Assembly (NCBI GenBank): GCA_025642065.1
Contig: JAODUP010000936.1
Span: 1-64,000 of the forward strand
Reading direction: 5' to 3'
DNA length: 64,000 nucleotides
Origin: Paralvinella palmiformis
Lineage: Eukaryota > Annelida > Polychaeta > Terebellida > Alvinellidae
A program made the position numbers and the translations under genes. Below are positions 12,478-25,490 of this stretch, in pieces. Within the stretch, counting starts at the first letter, position 1; every line of letters starts with the position of its first letter. The notes below the pieces were generated by a model that was given only the letters and a program-made list of their open reading frames with translations, made no database searches and was not told the DNA's origin.

Positions 12478-12670
12478 ACTACAATGAGAATCCGTTAATA
12501 CGGACATCGTTTATCCAACAAATGCACCTTCCGATACACTACTGTCTCTGACGGATTTAACTCCATTATAAATGAATCTTTAATCCAGCAAACTCGCGTC
12601 CCGACTTTGACACTTCATTTCGCCAACAAAATGTGACATTTCAATGTAAATGACCTCGATAATCCGACAA
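12478..12670. mobile_element. degenerate pogo/Tigger-like terminal region
   Basis: The sequence is rich in repeats of the form 'AATCCGTTAATACGGACATCG' and 'CTCGATAATCCGACAAC', typical of the ends of pogo-like elements. I cannot define both termini or a TA duplication. Assignment is tentative. Confidence 0.35.
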
Positions 12671-14577
12671 CATGAAAATGTTGCCAAATATTTCCCTTGG
12701 TTCAGTCATTCAAGACACACCAACATGTTGTCAGCAATGGTTAATTAACCCGCCCACACGCGATAATTGCTATATGGTAACCAATTACAATCGTCCTTGA
12801 CCATACACACCGACACACAATGCTTCCATTGCATAATCATTCATGGCTAATCACAAACAGAAATATGTTATCTTTCCAATGCGCAGATCATGCATGACTC
12901 GACATTAACTTTTATCCGACATATTATCACGTGACAAACCTTGTCGCAATAACGAATTCTCTCTGTGTTAGCCAATGATGGGGAAGGTGGGATCAAGTGA
13001 GCCATTTTTTCCAATTATGGGTCATCGTTTCCAAGATATCGGTGGAAAAAGGAAAAAAAGCATGCACATACAATGGTGATTATGTTTACTATATGTTGTA
13101 TTACACTCACTCTAAATAACCATACGTGGTAAGAAATATCACATTGGTAAATGCATGTCTCGTGGCTCAATTTGCTCGGACAGTGAGCTGCTGCTTATTT
13201 TTTTAAAGTAGTCGTCAACTCTTTTCCCTACTGAAAAGGTTGTAACGTAGAAACCTGCAAGCTAAAGACTCTAAAAGACTAATAGAATTTCCAGTGATGC
13301 ATAATAGCTATACAAATGTTGCATTGGGCGTGGCACCTCTTATTGACACTGGTTTTCTGTTTCAAAAGAAAACAAATTCTGTTTTAAATGCAGTGTTATC
13401 CATTTGAAGGGAATTTTTTTTGACATTATCAGAGATATCAAGCCCTACAGCTTTGAACCACTAGCGAAAAAGGGTAAAAAAGCAGTCGCCGACCCCGGTC
13501 CACAACAAGAGTGTGTTTTTTTGTTTGGTATAATAAGTTTAATTGATAAGTCAACACACTGGACCTGAATGCGAGTATTTCCATCCTATCTCATAACTTC
13601 ATTTAAAATAAAGTCGTATTTGTCGTGAACCCGTGGATGCATGGGGCTCTCCCATATGTGACCAAATTAGTCTAAAATAGCCTTTAATTTTTTTAGCCAT
13701 TTTTTGGGTGTAATTTTCGGGGGGTTGTAACGGCACTTGGTATATGATGTATGTTTCTTTGTACAAGTGTATGCGACTGAATATACCATTTTATATGTTT
13801 AATAAAGACAGTATGGAACACGTAACACAGGTTAAACAAGGTCACGTGGAGTGTTTGGAGTCATTGTTTGGCAAAGATGACGTCACATTCCGAATTTTTC
13901 CGAAGATTCTTGATAAAAGTTTCGGCCATGTGAGATGCTACTAAAGCAAGTTTTTAAATCAATGTAACTTTATTTATAGGAAAAAATATAATACATCTGT
14001 GATTGAAATTGATTTTAATATATAACACTAACATTTTTACTAATTTGGGAAACCTTTTCCTATGACCTTTAAAGAGGTAAAGGAAAAAGCGAAAACCAGG
14101 AACAGGTAATATGACAGTATCCAGTTAGAATGTACAATTATCAAGTCCCTGGACCATCTCTAACCATTAACTTGTTGTACAGAGATACATTATGACAAAG
14201 CCAGAGAAATACCAAAAGTTTGCATGATTTAGTGCACTACGAGTTTATTGGTCGTAATAACCAGACAGTGATTACGCTGACATTCGGCATCATTAAACTT
14301 TGAACTTAGATCGTAATTGTTTCTTAATGATTCACCTACTTAATGGAGAAGGTTCCGCTAAACTCTCCAAAAAGTGCAGTATGCTACTGATAAATGACGG
14401 GAAGACGGTGAAATCAGGGGATATCATTCTCAGATATAATAAGATTATTATAGAAGTCTGTTGTTAAAATCGTATGTTACGTCGCACCCTGCACATGGGA
14501 CAGGTGTCTGTCAATGTTGACCTACTAAACGCTATCATAAATGAAGTCAGTTATGTCCCACACCACCACTACCTTCG

Positions 14578-14652
14578 GATGGATGGATAATGGATGGATG
14601 AATGTTGTTTAAGGACACATCGGCACAATTTAGGCCATTCAGTGTCCTTCCA
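14578..14652 (-). mobile_element. SINE/LINE 3'-tail fragment, family D
   Basis: Read on the minus strand it gives GGACACTGAATGGCCTAAAT, then TGTGCCGATGTGTC, then CAACATTCATCC and a (GGAT/ATCC) tail. The same sequence in the opposite orientation occurs at 50835-50896. A shared 3' end with a tetranucleotide tail suggests a retroposon. Confidence 0.6.
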
Positions 14653-16789
14653 GTACCTTCGGGAACTGTAATATATTCCTAGGTCGTTTCCACGGTGAAC
14701 GCCTCTTACAACTTATAATACATATAAAGGAACACTTGATCCTGGGCCATATTTTCAGCTTGATTAGAGCTTATTATTAACCGTGAATCGACAGTTAAAG
14801 ATCCCTATCGACAGTTTCCCCCCCCCCATACAGTTACTACCCAGAACAATAAATGACTATTGACAGTTTATATCTGCTGTAGCTAGTTACACTTCATATT
14901 TCCTATTATTGACGCATTAGGTTAGAAAATAGTACATTGACACATTTATATTCGTTGGGTTGAGGTTTGTAGTAAAATTAAAGTTATTTAGAATGTGAAG
15001 CAAACAAAGTATTGATATTTGCGTGCATACGTAACTTGAAAAGCAGATTTCCAATGTATAACTGATCCGGGTGTACATTATCACTACCTTAACTGACGTA
15101 GTCCCCACTTGATTTCCTTACCAATTTACTAACCAACTCCAAATCTGATCACCTTTTGTTCATGGGATTAGTTAAAACCGATATCTAGCCAATAACAAAT
15201 GTCATATAAAAATGAGAATGTCACATCAACTTCCAAGAAAAGAGAATATTCGTTTAAAACGATTACGGGATGAAATATTCCCGGCACGACATACCTATTT
15301 TGACTTCAGTTTCGTTAAAACCGCGGTAATCCCGGGAGGGAAACCCCCACTTTGCGACTCCGAGTGACCATTTTAATACATCAGTGTGTCTAAGTCAAGA
15401 TTAAATTTACGTTTACTTTTAGGTTAGTAGTATCATATGAGCTCTTGATACTGTACTATTTACACTGATCCGTTTTTTTGGTTTAGGTCGGGATGGATGG
15501 AGTTATGTTGTATTACTGTGACCGCTGTTTTGTTGTAGTAACAACGCGAAGGCTTCATTAAGGTGTTTTCCGTCTTAAACAAGGTCATAATAACACAATA
15601 GTGTACAGGTCACGATTACTCCCTCTCGATTTCAACCTCAGACAAAGGCTCTTGGATTATTTGTTCCTGCTTAATTAATTTTTTCGTGTCAAGTTCCTTA
15701 TTATTTGTTAGCGTCTTCTAAAATTACAATTGTAATAATTCGTTAGTAATTCAGGGAAAAGAGGAAGAATGGGCATTTTTCATCGATTGTTTTGGCTGAT
15801 AAGTTAGGGCTTCCACTCCACACACGCATAGATATAAGAGTTCGAAGCAACTTCCTTTGAGATGACCAGATACATAATTCCTCTTGTTACACCAGGTTAT
15901 GGTATATCAAGGTTTTGGTATACGCTATATTGTACAATCTTTACACCAATGTATTCTTTTCGTAGCTGTTTGATTCAATTTATAATTATACTGGTTTAAG
16001 TTAGTTTTCTTCTTGTCAGATGTTTATTTCAGAGACATTTTGTATAATTTCCATTTTTGTCAAAATATTTATGTAAGATAATTGAGACTATTTTACTAAT
16101 TTTGTTAGTTTTCATATCTATTACAAATCAGATGATACTGTGCGTAGTGGGGGTGGGGGTGGGGGTGGAGCTTTGCAGTTTGTTATTTAATTGTTAACTA
16201 ACACGCACTGTTTCAGATTTCCTTATCACAGATTAAGGGTTATCACAGTCTCTCATTCAATGTTTACTTAAAGAAATCTATGGTTAAATAATAAATGATT
16301 AAAAAGTTAAATGAGTTGGTTCAATGGCTTGGCATTAGTTACTCTAAAAATGCAAATGTATTGAAACAATATTTCTGTTCTGACATGTTTCATTATTGGC
16401 AGTTTGCAGGCCAAGTTACGTTGTGTTTATTTGAAGATTATATTTCTGTGGTTAGGCATCATAGCTGGTCCCACCCAGCCAATATTAGGTTGTGACGATG
16501 ACATCATGACATTTAGGCCGAGTTAGAAACACTGACGAGATAAAATTATTCAGATGATGATGATGGCTAGGATTGGTCTGTAGCAGATGCTTGAGATTAT
16601 GACCTTTCTTAGTAATTGTGTGGTTGTGCTTTTAGGTGGCATGACTCCCTCATGTTACTTGACCTTAATAAATGTTACTTGAACTCAGACGCTGAACATT
16701 TTCCATCCTCATGGTTCTCTAAGATTTTTTTTTCTTCACTTGTCCATTTCAGTTCCTAGATTAGAATTCTCAAATAAATGTAATATATA

Positions 16790-18350
16790 CCGTATATACT
16801 CGATTATAGGCCGCACGCGTGTATAAGACGCACCGGGTTTTTGGACCAATACACCCCAGGGTCGAATCCGTGTGTATAAGACGCACTAAAATCAGCAAAT
16901 TTATTAAAAGCCCCAAAAATTCATCATCATCACTATCTTCATTGAACATCTGTGTTATCTGTTCTTGCGTCATCATGTCATCGTACCTATCGCCTTCTTC
17001 GTCAGGGTCGATTTAATCCCAGGCCATTTTCACCCACTATGTGACAATAGGTTGTCTGCTGCTGCGCGTTCGTTTCCATAATGCTGTTTGAAGTAGTTTA
17101 TTAGCCAGCTTTGGAAGTAATTAACACATTGTTTACTGTAGTCGTTTTCTTTTGATGTGGCTGCTGTGGTCATTCTTTGCGTGGCCTCATCTGTCGTTGC
17201 GTTCAATTACACACGCTCACACATTTCGATAGTAATGACACGTCTTAGTGCGGCCGTTTTCGTATCGCAGCCGATTTTGATCTACACCTTTTGTAGGATC
17301 AGATTGTCGTACTTCACTGGATTCCTGTGTTTTCTGGATCCTTGCGCATAAAAGATTAATTGCGATCCGGATCATTTGACACCTAGATAATAAATCATGT
17401 GCTGGCCGTTCCCAGACGGCCTTGGTACCAGCGACAGTCTGACCCTGACTACATTACCCATAAATTATTACTTGACAACAGGCCGACACCACGCTACTCA
17501 CTGGCGGTTATCGCGATTAAGGTTTAGATTCCATATACGCGGCATGCGTGATGCGGCATGCGGTGTCCGACATGCGATTTGTGTGATTCCATATGTACGT
17601 GCGTTCCCATGCGTTTTCAGTATGTCATGCTAAAAATATGGCAATACAACAGAAATACAGATAGCCAAAAAAAATAGGTGTGTGTTTGAGGGGGGTTAGT
17701 TACTCCCTCAAAACACATTTTACACATTATAGATCTAAATTCAAAACAATACTTATAAAATTATTTTTTAAACTATATCCTGTTGTTACAGCCTTACAAT
17801 GCTTATTCAGCATTATGCTGAAGTTTTGAACTACAATTTGATGTGGAGAAATTCGAACAATACTTCAGGTTGACCAGATAATGTAAAATCAGGGCAAATT
17901 GTTCAGGAAACACCTGCCCCTGACGTCACATTCTGGATTCCCCCGTTCAGTTTTTATTTTTTGCCGTACGAAGTGCTACATGGAGCGATTCAGTTTGCCG
18001 TATCCGCATCGGTACGCAGCCGCAGCACAAATCGCATACCGCATTCGGACATATGGAATCGAGCACGTCTGTTTACATGCTGTTCCATTTTTGCCGTATC
18101 CGCATGCCGCATCCCGCGTATATGGAATCTCAGCTTAAGCTTGGCTTCGAAAGACAACAGCGAAAACACACCTAACTTTAATTTGTTTGTTGTTCACATA
18201 TTCATTATTAATGTTGTAAAATAATATTACTGTATTTCCCCCTTTATGCCAAAATTTTTGCCCTTTTAGTCTGACCCACGTATAAGACGCACTCGCTTTT
18301 GACAGCGATTTCGTGGTATCAAAAGTGCGGCCTGTATTGTAATACTGAGT
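16790..18350. mobile_element. Tc1/mariner-superfamily (pogo-like) element, copy 1
   Basis: It begins after TA with CCGTATATACTCGATTATAG and ends with a decayed inverted counterpart around GTGCGGCCTGTATTG. The subterminal motif TATAAGACGCAC occurs three times. On the minus strand 16770-16976 encodes an acidic tail (MMTQEQITQMFNEDSDDDEF), which resembles a transposase C-terminus, but no DDE core is present. A PIF/Harbinger-type element (17521-18135) is inserted within it. Copy 2 is at 34302-35187. The superfamily rests on TIR form, TA target and the acidic tail. Confidence 0.75.
17521..18135. mobile_element. PIF/Harbinger-type MITE nested in the pogo-like element
   Basis: This 615-base element ends in inverted repeats of form RGYTNAGATTCCATATACGC, with subterminal TGCGGCATGCG repeats. 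It is flanked by TAA at 17518-17520 and 18136-18138. The pogo-like copy at 34.9 kb has the undisturbed site (GATTAAGTTTGGCTTCG), which confirms the boundaries and the 3-base duplication. A longer relative at 21245-22241 carries a Harbinger-like coding remnant. The interior here has no transposase frame. Confidence 0.85.
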
Positions 18351-18938
18351 AATAATAATATTCTATAGGATGGATTGGTAGGTATTTGGCTTTGAAACCC
18401 AATCCTCTCAATTTGGTGTTTGCTTGGGATTTACAGTCAATTGGACTGGTATATGTGAAGGCTTGAAGGGAATGATAAAGTATTTTTTTCAGTAGTTGTA
18501 ATTGGTCATTTATATAACAGACTGCAGATTGTAGGACTGTACAACAAGCTTCAGGTCCCCACGAATAAATGAATATAATAACCTACAGGTTAGGACATTC
18601 TAGTTGTGATCATGAACCAGGGTGACCCCCTGGGGTCTTGGCACTGATAAATGAGATATAACGACCCGCAGATTTAGATTGCCTGCCCTTGTTCACTCTA
18701 AATCTGAGACTTAGTCAAGTGAATGGTTGAATGACTAAAGCTGAATGAGTAACTAGAATGAATGATTACTAAAAATATTTCCTTCTGTGTAGAACATTGT
18801 TCAACCTGTGTTTTTTTTGCTACAGTTAAATTGTTGACCATGATCAGATAGCTAACTGTGTCATACCGGTCAAAACTAGTCTCGTCTATTAATATTTTAT
18901 ATACATATGTATGTATGTATGTATGTGTATATACAGTA

Positions 18939-19035
18939 GGACCCTGTTATAGGTTGCGGTCCACAACCTATCGACCGCGTTATGGGTGGCCCCCGAAGCG
19001 AGACAGAGCACGGTCGTGGTGGGCGATAATAGGAG
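18939..19035. mobile_element. possible pogo-like terminus
   Basis: TACAGTAGGACCCTGTTATAG followed by palindromic GCGGTCCACAACC..GACCGCG looks like the CAGT-beginning end of a pogo/Tigger element after TA. No matching right end was found. Confidence 0.35.
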
Positions 19036-19324
19036 TTTATGTATTCACCTTGGTTTGCACCATCCTTGAAGATTATACACAACTGTTCATTTAATAAATG
19101 TTCCCAGTAATTGTTTAATCATTTGTTGACTTAAACATAAATATTACCCCAGCATTTGTGTGAAAAATAAAAAAGTTTATATAAAATTGCGCAATAAGTA
19201 ACAGCCATATTGGATTAGTGATATTCAACCGCCAAAAATAGTGCACGTTTTTCAGATGAAGGTAGCAACTGATACAATATGATCAAATAAATAAAAGAAC
19301 TGTGAATTAACGAGCATAATCAAA

Positions 19325-19326
<2 letters not shown>

Positions 19327-19361
<35 letters not shown>
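19327..19361. repeat. (TA)n microsatellite
   Basis: An uninterrupted TA tract of about 35 bases. Confidence 0.95.
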
Positions 19362-19364
<3 letters not shown>

Positions 19365-19896
19365 AAATATTCTGCACAAAACTAAATATTCAGGTTCAGA
19401 GCTACTCCAAATAACCTGATTAATTTTAATTAATATTGTATATAAAATATTCTTTGTGATAATATTAAATATTTCTGTCATCTTCAATTCACTGCCATAC
19501 CATTTGTCTACTGTGAGTGCCCTACTGCAGCTGCGTAGCTTTGTCCTCTGTATATTGTATCTTAGCGTGTTCTTTAATACTAATCTTCCATTTGATTGAC
19601 ATGTGTGATTACCACAATATCACCGACATTGTCATGGACCCTTCTTGCGTGTCAGACAGTGTCCTCGTTTGTAGATAGTCTCACTCAGGACCTGATCATG
19701 TGTGATAATGTTTGGTAATTTCTTGGTAGCTTGCCACTGACAAGCATGTTACTAACTGATAGTAAATACAGGATTTATATTGATTTCTTCTTGGGGAATG
19801 TTTTCAAAACTGGCTGTCGTCCAGTGTGTAAGCTAGAATCATTATATTCAATGGTAACATGGAACTGTCTTAAAAATGCACTGGTTAATGTTTAGG

Positions 19897-19921
19897 TATA
19901 ATATATATATATATATATATA

Positions 19922-19969
<48 letters not shown>
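19897..19969. repeat. (TA)n microsatellite, two blocks
   Basis: Two TA tracts are separated by ATTTT. A pogo-like end (next entry) begins directly after the tract. Confidence 0.95.
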
Positions 19970-19973
<4 letters not shown>

Positions 19974-20215
19974 AACCTGCTCCTAACGCCACCTGTCTGG
20001 AAGCGCCACCTACTCTAAACGCCACTTTTCCAAAGTCCCGATGCAAATCCCATTCAAACTGACCTGTCTAGAACCGCCACCTGCCCGATGCCGCCAACCG
20101 TCAGTGTTTCGCGGTCCTAGGTCTACAATATTACCTGTCAAGTAACCGCCAGTTGCGATAATACCGGCGCTGATTGTCATTGGCCGCACACCAACCAACA
20201 TATTGACCAATAATG
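19970..20215. mobile_element. possible pogo-like element end with CGCCAC repeats
   Basis: After the TA tract, TAGTCTAACCTGCTCCTAACG is followed by spaced repeats of the motif CGCCACCT/CCGCCA (about 19990-20160). A row of regularly worded subterminal repeats is usual for DNA-transposon ends. The right end is not identified. Confidence 0.4.
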
Positions 20216-20544
20216 GCTCTTCTCCAATGATTATGTCTCCGACAGTATGGATGAAATTTGGCGCTCACGGTGTCTTAACTATGTTAAGTAAAGATAATTG
20301 ATTCTTGATGAGCAAATTGACATTTAAGGCAATTAAAGTAATGATGTAATTAGCTCCCCGTCGGTCAATGGCTCGCATAACGTCAAACAGACAAATCTGT
20401 GAAAAACAGAAAACTGCTAAAGGCGTTGTTATGTTCAAATGGTAATTGCAATCTCTACAAAATATTTTGGATTTAAATTGCCAGCAAATTTTCTAATTAA
20501 TCACATTATACTTTTGATATGATATATGCATGTATATTTTAACA

Positions 20545-20667
20545 ATTAGATATACACACATGAATATATTGTAACCATTAGATATACACACATGAATATA
20601 TTGTAGCAATTAGATATACACACATGAATATATTGTAACAATTAGATACACACACATGAATATAAAT
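20545..20667. repeat. 32-bp tandem repeat, about 3.8 copies
   Basis: The unit ATTAGATATACACACATGAA recurs with period 32 at 20545, 20577, 20609 and 20641, with only a few differences between copies. Confidence 0.93.
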
Positions 20668-21244
20668 AAATAGCAATGTTCAAACTGTAAAATTTCAATC
20701 TCAGAGTACCCTAGAGTAATAATAAAATGAATGGTAAGCGTACACATATAACCTGTTATCCGAATTTAACTATAGAAATCTGAAGAAAAAAAGGGTTCAT
20801 ACCAGTTAGTGGGATAGATGGTAGGTGTTTTCTCTAAAATGTGATACCAGACTCAACTTCTAGTCATGTTTCCTTCCACACTAAAATACATTTTATATAG
20901 ACTGTTACAACCACGATAATCAAAATTTTTCTTAATCACCATCAATGTATCATCATATAAGACCATTTGTTTTCTCTTCTAATAATGAAGTTATTGTTTA
21001 AAATATCCTTGATAACCCATATATAGCAGCATTTCGTGAAGTAAGTCAGTATGAGTTATCATCGATGCAGCTATGTATGTTTTCAGCTATCTGAATTAAC
21101 CAGAATATGAACGATATGACACAACACCAAACGTTATGTTAAGTGCAATTTTGATTGAGTTACGTCACCTATGCTGCTGTTATGATTTACTATATGCAAC
21201 GAACATTTTGTTCACTATCGTGTCGCGAATCGCTATACAAGTTC

Positions 21245-22241
21245 AGCTAAGATTCCATATACGCGTTATGCGGCATGCTGATACGGCAAAAATGGAACAG
21301 CATGTAAACAGACGAGAGCGCTTCCATATGTACGGGCACGGCATACGATTCATCATGCGGCTGCGTATGGATGTGGATACGGCAAACTGAATCGCTCGAT
21401 GTAGCAATTCGTACGACGGGATGATGATGATGGTGATTGATGTTTTACGGCCACTTTTGTGCACATGGTAGGCTAAATGGGCCGAGCGACCTCCAAAGGT
21501 AATGAGGCGGAGTCAAAGACGAAACAACCTTCAGATGTGCCTACGCCGAGATTCGAACACGGGTGGTAGTGATCTGTGGTCCAACACGCTACCGCTAGAC
21601 CACGGAGGCGCCCCCCACAGATTCGTACGACGGGGGAGTGGGAATCTAGAATATGACATGAGGGGCAAGTGTTTCCCGAACAATTTGGCGATATTTTATA
21701 TTCTCTGTTCAACATGAAGTATTGTTCAAATTTCTCCCAATCAAATTGTAGTTCCTTGGACAAATTATGGTATTGGTATGCTCCTTGTTGAAGTCGATTC
21801 TTGTTTATGTCATGCACCCACCATTTTTTTGGGCTTATTAGTTTTTTTAATTGCATAAATTTATATGCTGTAGCAATCCGTAACAAGTTATGTTGCTCCA
21901 TTTCCAACTGAGAAAGTTGCAATTTGGACTGATTAGCCATGTTCTTGGCTCAAAAATCTTGGGCATATTCCTGAATAAGCATTCTAAGGCTGTAACAACA
22001 GGATATTGTTTTAATAATAATTTATAAGTATTTTTTGGAATTGTAATGTGTAAACCTGTTTTAGGGAAGTAACCCCCCCCCCACACACACACCTGTTGGG
22101 TTTTTTCTTTGCTATCTATATTTCTGTTGTTTTGCCATGCTATTGGCATGAGAGACTGAAAACGCATGGGAACGTAGGTTCATATTGAATCACACAAATC
22201 GCATACCGCATTACGCATACCGCGTATATGGAATCTTAACC
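21245..22241 (-). mobile_element. PIF/Harbinger element with transposase remnant, split by SINE-A
   Basis: The ends (AGCTAAGATTCCATATACGC and, inward from the right, GGTTAAGATTCCATATACGC) and most of the interior match the MITE at 17521-18135 in reverse orientation. Removing the 200-base SINE leaves about 800 bases. On the minus strand a frame from about 21940 encodes MANQSKLQLSQLEME, then KKWWVHDINKNRLQQGAYQY, then LSKELQFDWEKFEQYFML. That is the N-terminal motif typical of PIF/Harbinger transposases (aromatic-WV-x-P/D-x-N-x-x-R, then basic-aromatic spacing). The DDE nuclease is absent. The flanking triplets are TTC and TTT, so the target duplication is not clean. Confidence 0.75.
21421..21620 (-). 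mobile_element. SINE-A copy inserted in the Harbinger remnant
   Basis: This is a full-length inverse copy. On the minus strand it has CCGTGGTCTAGCGGTAGCG (A box), GTTCGAATCTCGGCG (B box), the body and the AACATCAATCACCATCATC tail. An exact 14-base target duplication, ATTCGTACGACGGG, flanks it (21407-21420 and 21621-21634). It is one of the youngest-looking copies. Confidence 0.93.
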
Positions 22242-22249
22242 TTTATGCG

Positions 22250-22720
22250 TAAAATCGCGAACCAATATCTGGCATTGTATTTACCCCAGAGATGCTAAAC
22301 GTACGTGAGGATGCGTGCGCATCTGTTTCTGAAACGTTAATGGCGGAGTTAGTGTCTTATCATTTACGTTTGTTGATTTAGTTAATAAAACTATTCCGAC
22401 ATTTCACTGCTATACAACTTTAATCAATTAAACGTCTACAAAATTCCAATACATTTAAGTTTAAAGTCTAAGCTACAGCAGTACGTTTCGTCGTTGTCGA
22501 ACTTATGTATATCAACACGCACGCCCGAAAAAACCGAGTATTAAGATACGGCAGTTAGACTAATGCCATTAAAACTACAACTCCTGTAACCGGAAATAAA
22601 AACATACGCATGCGCATAATGGCTCGCGTACGTTTGTTTAGACTGTAGACTACGGGTCTAAAAGTACGGCTCACGTCACAATAAACTCATCTGTGACAGT
22701 GCTGAGTGTGAAAAATTTGA
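22250..22720. other. CpG-rich intronic block, function unknown
   Basis: CpG is frequent here (for example ACGTACGTGAGGATGCGTGC, CACGCACGCCCG, GCATGCGCATAATGGCTCGC) compared with the AT-rich intron around it. No convincing exon was found. It could be a regulatory element, an unrecognised transposon or a promoter. Confidence 0.3.
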
Positions 22721-25454
22721 TTTTGCGTTTATTGTGACGACAGATTATTTGGAAAATTTAGTTGGCTGTAGATTTAAACAATTAATTTGTCTGCAATTCA
22801 ATTTAATATGTGTTTGTTTGGCTAACACTAAGTTGTTGCTTTGGATATATATTTTTATAACTTTATCAATCTGTTGATTTTCACCATAAACAGATCTTTA
22901 AAAAATGCATTTGGGGATACTGATTTTTCTGAATATTCGGCTGCTGTTCTTCTACAAGTACGGTAACTGTCATGTTACACAGTAATGATAGCATTTGGTC
23001 TGATGTGGTTTAATGATTGATGGCCGTAGACCATTAATGTTCATCTACACTGGGTGATCATCACAAAGTGGACGAAGAAGGTTATTAAGATATAACTATA
23101 TTATGTGGTTCAATCATGATGGCATGTGGATTTAGTTTAGAGGCCAGTGAAGTCAGGATTTACATTTGGGAAGTGGATTAGCATGTCATGGCTGCGCTTA
23201 TTTATTGTGTTCATCTTAGTGGCATGTCTTCGGAATTGAATTCAGCTATTTTTAATAGTTATATGGACAAAAAAGACATCTATAGAATATTCTGTCCGCG
23301 TTTGGCGAACCTGCGTAGTATAGCAGCTAGTATCATTAGTACTCAAGCTGTTATTTCTGTGATGGAATTATTTTTGCGGGGGTGGGGGGGGGGGTATTTC
23401 AACTGTGCATCATATGGCACATCATCTTTATGGAAAATAACGGTACTACGTGTTTGATATGGAATTAGTTAATTGACTGTGTCTGTTATGTTTATTTTGA
23501 CCGCATAGTAAAATTCATTTCTTAAAAGAATTGATAGAGGACATTTTAAACATTGTTACCGGAATTGACCATTTAGTGTTGCTGATTAAGTATACTGTCA
23601 GTAAAATACCTAATACTACTACTAGTAATAGATGATTAGCCATGAATTATTTGCGGGACAATTTACGTTATCTGGTTTTGGCTGAATAGTCTGTGAATAA
23701 TTAGCAATCATTTGTGAATGAATGCTTTATACCTGCAACATCTAGCGGAACCTCGTCTGTGGGTTGCTTTCCACCGAGCTAGCTACAAGTATGGGTTTTG
23801 TGCGCCAAGTCAGTGGAAGTTGTCGTGTTCAACCCCTTGATAAAAACTCAATTTTTACCAGTTGCCCAATCGCCGAGATCACAACCTGTTTTCCTCCTTC
23901 CTAGTCCATTTCTTGGCGCGGTGTCGGTGTCTTCGTATGTCTCAGTGACCCAGAGAGCTTAGCTTATGCCACCAGGAGCTTTGGCTTCTCTTAGGGACAT
24001 CCAGGCTAAATTGGTCAATGGGTAGAGGCTAGACTGATATGAACTATGGGTGAGGTAACTCGAACAAAAAAAGTGCTGAAGTCAGAGGTATAATGTGCCA
24101 CACGGCGCATTCTAATAGATTACAATATCATACAGCAACAGCTGTTAACAAGCGAATATTCGTATTGAATATTCTCATTGCTAAGCCTTCGATAGCCGGG
24201 AACCGGAACCGGATGGCTTACTCGGACAATAGCCTTAAAGTAAACTATTTTATATGTTTATAGCCACCAACAACCTAGACTGCATCACATCTCGGATTTA
24301 CTGAGGTGCCACATCATGTAGACAGCTGGGCAACATTATATAGTCATATGGTACCGGTTGCTAATTGCATTTATGTATAAAAAATATTATGTATGTTGCC
24401 AAATATAAATATCTGTCTGTTAAATAGTTCCTGAATTGGTGACAAATCCTTGTAAACAATGATAATTCTGTTATTTTGTGAGAACAATAGACTTAAATAT
24501 CTACGGTCATTATAAGCTATCTTAAATGTTTGATTTTTATCGTTCATAATATTTGATATTTAGAGTCAAGTTGTCAGAACATTCCACTTGTAGTGGTACA
24601 GGTGATTGCCTAAGCTTCAGCCATCTGGAGTGATGAAGCCCAACTTTTCCCAATCAATAATCCTATCTAATATTTTTTAAATAGATAGGAAAATCTAATG
24701 TTTAACATAATAGATGTTCCGCGAAAGTGCTATAATATCTGGTCTTGTCAATCCCAAGAAAATCGTGAATTTACGAACTAATATATGCTTAGGCTCAATT
24801 TGTACACGCCATCCCTGACACACACACACCGCAGTCGATCTCGGGATTATGCGCTCAACGCTTGCGTCGTTGAAATCGTTTCAGATGATATTTAATACTG
24901 TGTGTATCGATTGCCCTTATAGGATCTTTAATTTTGTTCCGTTAATGCCCCCCCCCCCCGAGGTGTTTGTTGCGGTGAATGGATAAGCACTTGATCTGAA
25001 CATCTGTATCTGGATCTGTGAGCTGCTATCAGTGTATCCGATGTTGTGTATTGTCACTTGATCTTGTACCATGAGCTGTTATCGGTATCTCGGTAGTTTC
25101 GATTAATATGGTATATGTTACTGCGAGCTGACATCTTAGTATTGCGAGTTGACACTTGTATTTATTGTTGTTAGCTGACACGATATCTGGTAGTGAGAGG
25201 TAACATCTGCTATGTGTACACACTTTACTCATTTAATAATGTTATCTGGAAAAGTGGAAAAATGCTATGGTAAAAGGTTAGATCCATGTTTTAGGCGTTA
25301 TATATTTAAGTATCCACAAATGTTTTGTTGATTGTCACCGAATGACTGATAGTTGAAGATATCTTGTTGGAGAGGTTGATAAAAGCTTTGTTGCCAATTG
25401 TAGTTAATAATAACAACAACAATAATAATAACACAACCTGAGATATGATTATGG

Positions 25455-25458
<4 letters not shown>

Positions 25459-25490
<32 letters not shown>

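Noticed and set aside
21473..21940. 155-codon minus-strand frame as a single gene
   Set aside because: Its first half is a Harbinger transposase remnant and its second half is read-through into an inserted SINE.
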